NCBI GenBank assembly: GCA_945870575.1
Contig: CAMBSK010000001.1
Coordinates: forward strand, 111,606-175,605
DNA length: 64,000 nucleotides
Direction: 5' to 3'
Origin: Bordetella parapertussis
Lineage (GTDB): Bacteria; Pseudomonadota; Gammaproteobacteria; Burkholderiales; Burkholderiaceae_C
Shown here: piece after piece, positions 56,753 through 64,000 of the stretch
Numbering within the stretch: position 1 is the first letter of the stretch
How the letters are laid out: each line of letters starts with the position of its first letter
Made by a program: the position numbers and the translations under genes
Notes under the pieces: generated by a model
The model's database searches: none
The model's input: the letters and a program-made list of their open reading frames with translations, nothing else
Told to the model about the DNA's origin: nothing

Positions 56753-58093
56753 TCAGGTCTTGAACAGGGTTTCCATTTCGCGGCGAACCTTGTAAGCCGG
56801 TAAACCGGTGTCCATGGCGACATCGTCCCAACACAAAGACTGTCCTTTTTTCACCGGCCGTATCAGCTTGACCTGGTGCGCCAAGCCCAGCGGCAAACCT
56901 CCCATGCGTGCCGATGTGTGTGCAGGCAGCAATTTGCCCCAAACCGTGTAACCGCCCTCGCCGTCCAGCATTTCACCGGCTTGCAAATCACGTTTGGCAG
57001 TCGCCACGACATCGGCATGCCAGCCTTGGGCCACACCTGTCGCTTCGCCGCGCAGAGCGACGCTAGCCACCGACATACCGACTTCCAGTCCGATCAGGTG
57101 CCAGCGCTTGTACAGCGTGAAATAGCGTCCGCTCGGGTCAGTGTGGGCGTTGTATTCCTCGAAGCAATGTTTGATGTAGTCGGTTTCGGCTTCCACTGTC
57201 ACCCACACGCCCATGCGTATGTCATAAGGAATGACGCGACCATCGGCTTCTAGCGAGGAAATCACTTCGACCATGCCCTTGCGCTCGAGCACACCGCCTT
57301 CGCTGACGGGCCGGGTGACGAAAGGAATGTCTTCAACGCTGGCCGGTGGATACAACAAACCATTAGACGGCACATGCAAACCAGTGGCGTTGGCTACGGC
57401 AGTGCATTCAATCGAAGGTTTGGAGCCATCCAAAAAGCTGTTGAACATTTTGGGATTCAAACCGCCACGCGCGGCTTGCTCAGGCGTCAAACCGTAATTG
57501 CCCCAGACGGTTTCAGGGGTGGATTCGCTGAAATGCGGCAGCCATTTGTGGCCGCGACCAGCAGCCGTGACCGGAAAGCCGCAGGTGCGCGCCCAATCCA
57601 CCAAATCGCAAATGAGCGCAGGCTGATCGCCAAAAGCCAAGGAATACACCAGACCTGCGTCAGCCGCTTTGCGAGCCAGAAGCGGTCCACAGAAAGCATC
57701 TGCCTCCACCGTGACATTCACCACGTGTTTACCGTGGGCGAACGCAGACAGGCAATGCTCTACCGCGGCAATCGGGTTGCCGGTGCATTCGACAACCACA
57801 TCGACCAGCGGGTGCGATACCAGCGCCTGCCAGTCTTGGGTCAAGTAGGTCAGGCCTTGCTTAAACGCATCATCCAGACTCTGGGCCGAGGCCTGGTACG
57901 CCGGCCAGCCAACACGCGCCAAGTTGGCACGCGCGTTATCAATCGACAAATCAGCAATGCCGACCAGATGAACACCGGGGGTACGCGGCACTTGCGCCAA
58001 GTACATGGCGCCGAACTTGCCAGCGCCAATCAGCGCGACCCGTATGGGCTTGTTGTCAGCGGCGCGTTGTTGAAGTTGTTGGTACAGGCTCAT
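56753..58093 (-). CDS. NAD(P)-dependent oxidoreductase with C-terminal SAF domain
   Basis: 446-residue protein with a homoserine-dehydrogenase-like N-terminal Rossmann domain (VALIGAGKFGAMYL, VVECTGNPIAAVEH, GKHVVNVTVEADAF) and a catalytic middle (AAGRGHKWLPHF, VWGNYGLTPEQ). The last 90 residues (TAKRDLQAGEMLDGEGGYTV, PVKKGQSLCWDDV) are an SAF domain, as in antifreeze-like and flagellar P-ring assembly proteins. The substrate is unknown; such proteins are often called homoserine dehydrogenase-like. It overlaps the upstream dioxygenase gene by 4 bases, and the two probably act in one short pathway. Confidence 0.85.
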   Translation of the reverse strand: MSLYQQLQQRAADNKPIRVALIGAGKFGAMYLAQVPRTPGVHLVGIADLSIDNARANLARVGWPAYQASAQSLDDAFKQGLTYLTQDWQALVSHPLVDVVVECTGNPIAAVEHCLSAFAHGKHVVNVTVEADAFCGPLLARKAADAGLVYSLAFGDQPALICDLVDWARTCGFPVTAAGRGHKWLPHFSESTPETVWGNYGLTPEQAARGGLNPKMFNSFLDGSKPSIECTAVANATGLHVPSNGLLYPPASVEDIPFVTRPVSEGGVLERKGMVEVISSLEADGRVIPYDIRMGVWVTVEAETDYIKHCFEEYNAHTDPSGRYFTLYKRWHLIGLEVGMSVASVALRGEATGVAQGWHADVVATAKRDLQAGEMLDGEGGYTVWGKLLPAHTSARMGGLPLGLAHQVKLIRPVKKGQSLCWDDVAMDTGLPAYKVRREMETLFKT

Positions 58094-58971
58094 GCAGCAG
58101 TTTTGGTCTGGTCAATCGGTACATCCGTGGTGACCAGCGCACTGGCAGGCAAGCCCTTGGCCCAAGGCAAATCAACAGGGTATGACTTTGTCAGGCAATC
58201 GTCGGGCAGGCATTCGATGGGTGTGAAATCGCGGTGAGCGATGAACTCGGGCCGCTTATGGCGGCGGATGTGGTTGGAGACGGCGCACAGGCTAAGGTAA
58301 ACGCTGACCCGGTTCCAAGGCGACAGGTTGCTGGCCGAGGCATGCACCAAACAACTGTGGAACAAAATCATGGAACCCGCCGGACCAGTGGGGCTGACGA
58401 TGCCGCCTTGTTTGCCGCCGGCACGCTCCACCAGTTGGGAGATGAGATCGTTGTCCACGGTCCACAGTGGGTAGCTGGTGGTGGTCAAGTCATGTTTGGC
58501 GTCGACCACGCCTTTTTTATGGCTGCCGGGAATGAACATCAGCGGGCCGTTGAACTCATTGACATCGTCGAGAAAAATAGCCACGTTCATGGCGCGCTCG
58601 GTGGGCATCATGTCGTCGTTCAGCCAGGTGCCGTAATCCTGGTGCCATTGCCAGACATCGCCTTCAAAAGCCATCTTGCCGTTGATTTTGAACTGGTGCA
58701 TGTACAGCTTTTCGCCGAACAAGTCCTCGACCGGATCGATCATGCGCGGGTGGCGGGCCAATTTGGCAAACGGCTCAGAATACATGTGCGCCGCGAAATT
58801 GGTACGCACCGCGTCCTTGCCTTTTTCACGCACGTTGTAAGCCTCGTGACGACTGTACAAGTTGGGGACTTCATCCACCAGGTTTTTGGTTTCCTCTGGG
58901 GTAAACAAGCCGGGGAAAAACAAATAACCTTCGCGGTCGAATTCGGCGTGTTGTTCAGGCGTCAATTTCAT
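58090..58971 (-). CDS. Phytanoyl-CoA dioxygenase (PhyH) family protein
   Basis: Fe(II)/2-oxoglutarate oxygenase of 293 residues. The metal-binding HxD is in WQWHQDYGTWL, the distal histidine in FHSCLVHASASNLS, and the arginine in WNRVSVYLS. The PGSHKKG motif and the N-terminal FDREGYLFFPGLFTPEE are typical. It is closer to the ectoine hydroxylase/SyrP-like branch than to the PhyH at 13691, which it resembles only in the fold. It is the first gene of a two-gene operon with the SAF-domain dehydrogenase and is preceded by a short intergenic gap. Confidence 0.88.
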   Translation of the reverse strand: MKLTPEQHAEFDREGYLFFPGLFTPEETKNLVDEVPNLYSRHEAYNVREKGKDAVRTNFAAHMYSEPFAKLARHPRMIDPVEDLFGEKLYMHQFKINGKMAFEGDVWQWHQDYGTWLNDDMMPTERAMNVAIFLDDVNEFNGPLMFIPGSHKKGVVDAKHDLTTTSYPLWTVDNDLISQLVERAGGKQGGIVSPTGPAGSMILFHSCLVHASASNLSPWNRVSVYLSLCAVSNHIRRHKRPEFIAHRDFTPIECLPDDCLTKSYPVDLPWAKGLPASALVTTDVPIDQTKTAA

Positions 58972-59099
58972 GGGAACTCCAGTTGCAAATCTAACAATAT
59001 CCAGTCATTATCTAACCAACTGACGGCCCCTACTGTCAACTTGGTGCCAACTCTGCATAATGCTGCCACTTCCGCTTCTCGGCCCCTTGAAAGAAAACC

Positions 59100-59540
59100 A
59101 TGACTAAACACCTGTTAATTGCTGTCTTGCTCGGCTTAAATTTTCACGTCGCCCAAGCTGCCGACGTGTCCGGACCTTCAGCCGCCGGCTCAGACCTGGG
59201 CAACGCCAAGGCGCAGATCGAGAAAAAAGACTGGCCCGGTGCCATCTCCACGCTGGAGAAATTCGTCAAGGCCAACCCTAACGATGCCGACGGCTACAAC
59301 CTCCTCGGTTACAGCCTGCGCAATGCCAAACGCTTCCCGGAAGCCGTCTTCAATTACAAGGAAGCCTTGCGCATAGACCCGCAGCATCGGGGCGCGCTTG
59401 AATACCTGGGCATGGCCTATGTGCAAACCAAAGAGATCACCAAAGCCAAAGAGTTACTGGCCTCGCTGGAAAAAATCTGCGGCCTCAAGTGCGAGGAATA
59501 CGTGGATTTAAAAAAGGCGATTGATAAAGCGCCCAAATAA
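59100..59540 (+). CDS. Exported TPR-repeat protein
   Basis: 146 residues with a signal peptide (HLLIAVLLGLNFHVAQA, cleavage near residue 20) followed by about three tetratricopeptide repeats: WPGAISTLEKFVKANPN, GYNLLGYSLRNAKRFPEAVFNYKEALRIDP and ALEYLGMAYVQTKEITKAKELL. A CGLKCEEY cysteine pair ends it. TPR proteins of this kind act as periplasmic scaffolds; the partner is unknown. It is convergent with the lipoprotein gene 29 bases downstream. Confidence 0.88.
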   Translation: MTKHLLIAVLLGLNFHVAQAADVSGPSAAGSDLGNAKAQIEKKDWPGAISTLEKFVKANPNDADGYNLLGYSLRNAKRFPEAVFNYKEALRIDPQHRGALEYLGMAYVQTKEITKAKELLASLEKICGLKCEEYVDLKKAIDKAPK

Positions 59541-59569
59541 TATTGATTAAATACCGCTTCTCAAGTTAT

Positions 59570-60046
59570 TCAAAAAAACTGCCACCAAGGCTTCTTTTTC
59601 CAAGCTGAACACGTGTAAGTAATAGGTTCAGCTTGCCCTTGCCCTGAAATACTGGTTAATTCCATCATTTCTTTAGAAAACCTGAGTGTTGACACCACAT
59701 CTTGTGATAACTCGCCAATTGCCTGCGAATTCGGCGTGATTTCTTTGCGGATTATTTCCAACTCCACCGCATCAGTTAACAATTTAGCCCGATAACGCAA
59801 CTCCGTACGTAAGCCTGTGGCTTGGTTTACTGATTCAGAAGAAGCAGTGTCTTTTCCAAATACTCCGCAGTAAGGAGAATCTGGCGACCAGGTGACGCAT
59901 ATCTGCCGTGTATTCAATTGAACAATATATTGACGTATAAATCCATTCCATTGATGTGATTGACGTGCTTCGCAAAAATATTCGGCTGTATTCCGATCAG
60001 AGCAAGCCTGAAGACAAAGTAAACATAATATGAAAAAATACCGCAT
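59570..60046 (-). CDS. Hypothetical lipoprotein
   Basis: Not recognised. 158 residues with a lipobox CLQAC that puts the lipidated cysteine at C15. The mature part has CEARQSHQW, ICVTWSPDSPYCGVF and a late CSAW. It follows the double-TerB gene with a 5-base gap on the same strand, so the two are probably co-transcribed. The base composition is AT-rich, unlike most of the window. Confidence 0.72.
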   Translation of the reverse strand: MRYFFILCLLCLQACSDRNTAEYFCEARQSHQWNGFIRQYIVQLNTRQICVTWSPDSPYCGVFGKDTASSESVNQATGLRTELRYRAKLLTDAVELEIIRKEITPNSQAIGELSQDVVSTLRFSKEMMELTSISGQGQAEPITYTCSAWKKKPWWQFF

Positions 60047-60051
60047 GACTG

Positions 60052-62466
60052 CTAAAACCAGTCATTTGAGCACTGCCCAAGGAATGAGGAGTTTTCTTGA
60101 ATCAGTCCATTTTTTCCTTCAATGAGTCCTACCCCTATTGACTGAATATCAATTCTGAGTTGCTGGCGAACCTTATCGTATTCAAAGGTATAGCGTGTTT
60201 TGTTAATAGCCTGGTCGATATAACTGCCTTTTATCCAAGTTGGTGAAACAAGCGCAAAGTTTGTTTTTGGACTCAACTCTTTGTAGTAAGGGAACCGCTG
60301 ACCGTCTACCCATAACTGCGTCTGACTGAATTTTATTTTGTTAGAAAAAGGAAGTGATGCTTCTTGTATCAAAACAGCATCGCCGTATTCCGGCATCCAG
60401 TTTCTTTCAGCGTGACCCAGCCCTGAGCATGTTTGAGTCGGATAAATAATACCTTTGGCAAGTATGCCTAACGGCATACAAATAACCATGAAGGCAATAG
60501 CCCATATTTTCTTATCATTCTTTATAAAAGAAGTAGGTTTTTGAACTGTGGTTGTTGCTGATTTTCTGGCAGAGACTGTTTCAGTCATTAAATTTATATC
60601 TGGATTTTCAAGTATTTGATCTGATTCTGAAAAGTCTGACATTGCATTTGAATCTGAGGCAATCAATTCTTCAAATTGAAGACTGACATTGCCTTGAAAA
60701 CCGGCATCAGATTCAGACTTCTTAGCACTGAATGGCACTTGCTTTAAATTAGAATGTACCGAAGTACTCGCGATTGAACTCAGAACTTTGTGTAATTTAA
60801 TTGGAACGAGTTTGTCCAAATTGGAATGAACTAAAGCAATTTTGCTTTGTAAGTTCAAAACAAGCTGGGCATCTATCAATTTCAACTTGTGATCTTCGCT
60901 TTTGATAACAGGAATATCTGAGGCTTTTGAGCTTTGGCTGAGAGCGACAAAGTCAGTGTTGAAATCAATCGAAGAAGTGTCTAGCGCTAGGGTTTGGCTG
61001 GTTAATTTGTCAAAGCCGCCCGACTGTTTATTGGTAACCGGCATCAATGCGCCGACTTTCTGGCGATTGGAGATTGCAGCCGATGCTTCAATTTGCTGGA
61101 TATTCGCTGTGAGTGCGTCGGCTACAGTTTTCTGCCGGTTTGCAGATTCAGCAGAAATTTCAATTTGCTGAATATTAATAGCCACATTTTCAGCATCCAG
61201 GTTCAAATTCTCTGAAACTATGTTATTTTCATGAGCGCGCTGGATATTTTCTGATTTATTTTCTGCAGGTGCCAGTTCTAGATGCGTTTTCAGACCTTCA
61301 TTAGTCACTGGCAACACTGGCTGTAAACGACTGATGGCATTATTCTGTACGCTGTCAACATCGGATTGACCGGCAAAACTTTCATTTGCCTGTTTAACAT
61401 TGTCCTGCATTGTCCGGGTAACAATGGAACTCAATTCCTTTTGGTCAATATTGGAAACCCATTCACCGCCGTCTTTGTCGCTGCCGACTGGAGTATTGCT
61501 TGTGGAAGTGCTTTCAAGCTTTTTGTTATGCCTGACTTTAAATGTTCCAGTTCGTGAACTGTTATTTTTCGAACTGACACGCGAGTGAAATGAACCAGGT
61601 GCGCTGTCAGTGTCGAATGGCTTGATATTTTTAATTCTTATAGTTTCGTAATAACTTTTAAAATTGGACATGGAAACAGTAAAATCAGTCAGCATATGTT
61701 GAAATAAATTATCTTCTATCACGTCTATTTTTCCATCGGCCATCATGGAATCACAAACATTCAACAAGATAAATATTTTTTGATCTTGTGTCAGCAATGG
61801 GCTTGCTTGTTTAAGAAACAAGTTCATTTTGACAGAGCGAACGGTTTTCATGGCAGCCGCCTGCAGTCCGTCAAATTCACCGATGACGACTTGAAGTTGA
61901 CCAATTTCTTCATCTGCAATATTGCCATCGGCGGCCATCATGTAGAGCAAGCTACAAGCCAGTGGTAAATGTGCTGACTGACCGTTCAATATCAAACTCT
62001 CTGAGTTAAATGTTCCAAGTAATTTTTTATCATTCTTAATTTTTAAATTATTGAAATGAGCTTGAAAAGAAATTTGACTAATCCCAAACGAATCAGCGAT
62101 CAAGCGGAACAGCTCAAGTTCATGGTCTTCAGTCACACCATCGGATAAAAGACAATCACATAAATTTGTCAAGATGCAAAACTTGTCATCCAAGTTCAAG
62201 ATTTCTTTTGATTCGATCAAAAAATCTTCAATACGGGTGTCTTCAGCGTATTCAATAGCAATTTCAAGCAATTCGGCGTGATCACCCACCACGGCCTGCA
62301 ACTGACTCGATTCATGGTCATCAATTTCACCGTCTGCCGTCAACATGTAGATCAACGACACGACCAAAGCCAAAAAAGGCGTCAATTGGAAATTGTTCGA
62401 GCTATTTTCCTCGCCCTGATCTGAATTATCTTCGCTCAAATGCGTTGACTCAATTAATTTACCCAT
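60052..62466 (-). CDS. Double TerB-like domain membrane protein
   Basis: 804 residues. Two TerB-like domains occupy about 28-140 and 165-275; each has the repeat with acidic residues (LIYMLTADGEIDDHE, LLSDGVTEDHELELF and LLYMMAADGNIADEE, SMMADGKIDVIEDNL) seen in tellurite-resistance TerB proteins. A long, low-complexity region rich in Ser, Asn, Asp and Gln follows to about 640, then one membrane helix (IWAIAFMVICMPLGILAKGII) and a C-terminal domain of about 120 residues. The C-terminus is predicted outside the cytosol. No terC, terD or tellurite gene is near. A histidine kinase gene is divergent. Confidence 0.8.
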   Translation of the reverse strand: MGKLIESTHLSEDNSDQGEENSSNNFQLTPFLALVVSLIYMLTADGEIDDHESSQLQAVVGDHAELLEIAIEYAEDTRIEDFLIESKEILNLDDKFCILTNLCDCLLSDGVTEDHELELFRLIADSFGISQISFQAHFNNLKIKNDKKLLGTFNSESLILNGQSAHLPLACSLLYMMAADGNIADEEIGQLQVVIGEFDGLQAAAMKTVRSVKMNLFLKQASPLLTQDQKIFILLNVCDSMMADGKIDVIEDNLFQHMLTDFTVSMSNFKSYYETIRIKNIKPFDTDSAPGSFHSRVSSKNNSSRTGTFKVRHNKKLESTSTSNTPVGSDKDGGEWVSNIDQKELSSIVTRTMQDNVKQANESFAGQSDVDSVQNNAISRLQPVLPVTNEGLKTHLELAPAENKSENIQRAHENNIVSENLNLDAENVAINIQQIEISAESANRQKTVADALTANIQQIEASAAISNRQKVGALMPVTNKQSGGFDKLTSQTLALDTSSIDFNTDFVALSQSSKASDIPVIKSEDHKLKLIDAQLVLNLQSKIALVHSNLDKLVPIKLHKVLSSIASTSVHSNLKQVPFSAKKSESDAGFQGNVSLQFEELIASDSNAMSDFSESDQILENPDINLMTETVSARKSATTTVQKPTSFIKNDKKIWAIAFMVICMPLGILAKGIIYPTQTCSGLGHAERNWMPEYGDAVLIQEASLPFSNKIKFSQTQLWVDGQRFPYYKELSPKTNFALVSPTWIKGSYIDQAINKTRYTFEYDKVRQQLRIDIQSIGVGLIEGKNGLIQENSSFLGQCSNDWF

Positions 62467-62595
62467 GAAATCAGTTTAACTTAAGAGCAAACAATGACAC
62501 CCTGATTTACTGGTCAAACCTCATAAAAACTCATGGTTTTTAAAGTAGTTTGAAGCCATGATTAAGCTTCAATTATTCGTTAAAGACCATACAAA

Positions 62596-64000
62596 TTGCG
62601 ATTCAAGCAGTTATTTTTTTTCTTTTTTATAGCTTTTAATTGCTCATACAGTCACGCACTGATTTTTGCTATCGATTTCAAACAAAGCTATTTTGTGGAT
62701 TCAATCTCAGAATTCACAATCAGGGAAATTGAAACCAAACAATTCACGCCATACAAAGATACTCTACACCTAGGGTTTCAAAAAGGAGATGTATGGTTAA
62801 AAATAGAAGTATCGGATACCCAAGTTTCCAGTGAAAAAAAAATCAATGAAGACAGAATACTTATCCTAAGCCCTTTTATTCTTGAAAAAATAATCTTATT
62901 TGAAAAACAAGACTCAGCTTGGCTGATTCAATCCGGGGGGAGTCTATCGCCAACAACAAATAGATTATGTCCCTACGGGATGCATTGTTTTACTCTTTCC
63001 TCTGATGGGAAATATCAGCAAAAACCATTTTTTGTGAAATTACAACATACGGGCTACATCACAGTAAAAACAGAAATATCCACACTTTCTGCACTTTCTC
63101 AAATAACTGCTGCTCATACTGAAAGCATTACTTTTTCTCAATCGATTGCATTAAGTTTATTTTGTATTGCATTAGGTTTACTGATTATTGATAGATCACA
63201 TTTTATTTTGACTTACAGTCTTTTGCAATTCAGTATTTTTATTTATATAATTTTTGCATCCGGAAAAATATTTGATTTATTACCTTTTTTGGCTGCTGAA
63301 AATTACAGTTTAATTAATTATGAATTCATAAATTTAAGAATTCTTTTAACTATGCTGTTAAGTTATTCATTAATGAAAGATTACTGCATTAATAAGGTCT
63401 ACAAAATAACGACACTTTTACTTTTGGGAGTAGGTTTACTCAATTTTGTTTTAATAGCACTTGGCTATGTCAGAGCCGGGATTTACGTATACCTTGCTTT
63501 GATTGCCTTGAATTTGCCGTTGCAGTTTTACGGATTAGCCAAAACGTCAGATATTCCAGTCAATATTGCACGATTACTGAAACTGTCATACTTTATTTTA
63601 ACAATGATGGTGATTTATGGATTTATAAATATTTTTACTGAAGCTGAAGAATTGACAGGCAGAGGCGCTGAATTTATTTTTTATACCAATTACCGCTTGA
63701 ATGGATTGGCATTCGGTGTAGTGGTTTTTCTGATTCTGATTTTGAAGTACTACGAAAAAATGATTTTGAACGTGATTCGGGATAAAGATTTACAAATTGC
63801 TTATGCAACATCACGCATCAACAATGAAAAGTTAGAGGAAAGGCAAACGCTGATTGACATATTGACTCATGAATTGAAAAGCCCGCTCAGCACCTTGAAG
63901 TTTGCTGCTTACTCGTTAAAAAATTTTTCTGGCACAGACAATGAAAACGCATTACGCTCTAAACGTATCAGTAGTTCATTACAGCGAATGGATCAGTTGA
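62596..64000 (+). CDS. Membrane sensor histidine kinase, 7TM type (3' end cut by window)
   Basis: 468 residues are visible in one open frame to the window edge. The likely start is a TTG at 62596, which begins a signal peptide (QLFFFFFIAFNCSYSHA); no ATG lies before the mature domain. A periplasmic 7TMR-DISM-like domain (about 20-175) precedes seven hydrophobic helices (about 185-395), a short coiled coil and the HisKA segment LIDILTHELKSPLSTLKF, where the phospho-acceptor histidine is intact. The ATPase domain lies beyond the edge. The gene is AT-rich. It is divergent from the double-TerB gene, 130 bases away. Confidence 0.85.
   Translation, partial: MRFKQLFFFFFIAFNCSYSHALIFAIDFKQSYFVDSISEFTIREIETKQFTPYKDTLHLGFQKGDVWLKIEVSDTQVSSEKKINEDRILILSPFILEKIILFEKQDSAWLIQSGGSLSPTTNRLCPYGMHCFTLSSDGKYQQKPFFVKLQHTGYITVKTEISTLSALSQITAAHTESITFSQSIALSLFCIALGLLIIDRSHFILTYSLLQFSIFIYIIFASGKIFDLLPFLAAENYSLINYEFINLRILLTMLLSYSLMKDYCINKVYKITTLLLLGVGLLNFVLIALGYVRAGIYVYLALIALNLPLQFYGLAKTSDIPVNIARLLKLSYFILTMMVIYGFINIFTEAEELTGRGAEFIFYTNYRLNGLAFGVVVFLILILKYYEKMILNVIRDKDLQIAYATSRINNEKLEERQTLIDILTHELKSPLSTLKFAAYSLKNFSGTDNENALRSKRISSSLQRMDQL

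Noticed and set aside
1..64000. CRISPR arrays, tRNA or rRNA genes, insertion sequences
   Set aside because: No regularly spaced repeats, cloverleaf-like genes, rRNA sequence or transposase coding region was seen on either strand.

Overview
The window looks like a chromosomal segment of a betaproteobacterium, most likely order Burkholderiales and perhaps near Comamonadaceae. This is inferred from the gene content: sucA/odhB, a pdh operon (aceE-aceF-lpdA, with a lipoyl domain on E3) divergent from a PAS sensor kinase/FixJ-type regulator pair followed by folD and an M3 peptidase, plus paired YceI genes and acuI. Most genes are ordinary chromosomal genes of moderate GC. No rRNA, tRNA, CRISPR array or intact insertion sequence was seen. 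Both window ends cut a gene (odhB on the left, a histidine kinase on the right).

Region by region. 1-7.5 kb, minus strand: odhB (partial) and sucA of the TCA cycle, then prpE, an isochorismatase-family hydrolase and acuI, which suggest C3-acid (propionate/acrylate) use. 7.5-20.7 kb: an NlpC/P60 hydrolase, a HerA-like ATPase, two envelope proteins, a cytochrome b561/YceI/YceI operon behind a perfect 12-bp palindrome, a frameshifted SMP-30 remnant, a PhyH dioxygenase, an exported cyclase-family protein divergent from an orphan NosR-like flavo/iron-sulfur membrane protein, a NIPSNAP protein, an RNase D-like exonuclease and an AEC transporter.

20.8-28.8 kb is the accessory region. It holds a ParDE-like toxin-antitoxin pair, a truncated vapC tail, a 1543-residue protein joining an N-terminal alpha/beta-hydrolase (SERAC1/PGAP1-like) to a STAND-type P-loop NTPase and a long helical-repeat C-terminus, a RES/Xre toxin-antitoxin pair and an intact FitAB/VapBC pair. 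A 76-bp near-identical vapC 3'-end sequence lies at both sides (21475-21550 and 28141-28216). The large protein has the effector-NTPase-sensor plan of bacterial NLR-like antiphage proteins and is the best candidate for an undescribed defence system here.

29-43 kb is core metabolism: lpdA, aceF, aceE, the sensor kinase and regulator, folD, an oligopeptidase, rpiA and pyrD. 43-53.6 kb: a PLD-family protein, a DnaQ-like exonuclease, small exported proteins, a MAPEG protein, aroQ, a haloacid dehalogenase, a bactofilin, a ZrgA-like/ABC/DUF3299 operon likely concerned with metal handling, a quinone oxidoreductase and YaeQ. 53.6-64 kb: a second bactofilin, a three-gene membrane/zinc-ribbon cluster, a two-gene operon of a PhyH dioxygenase and a SAF-domain dehydrogenase, a TPR protein, and an AT-rich end with a double-TerB membrane protein, a lipoprotein and a divergent 7TM-type histidine kinase.
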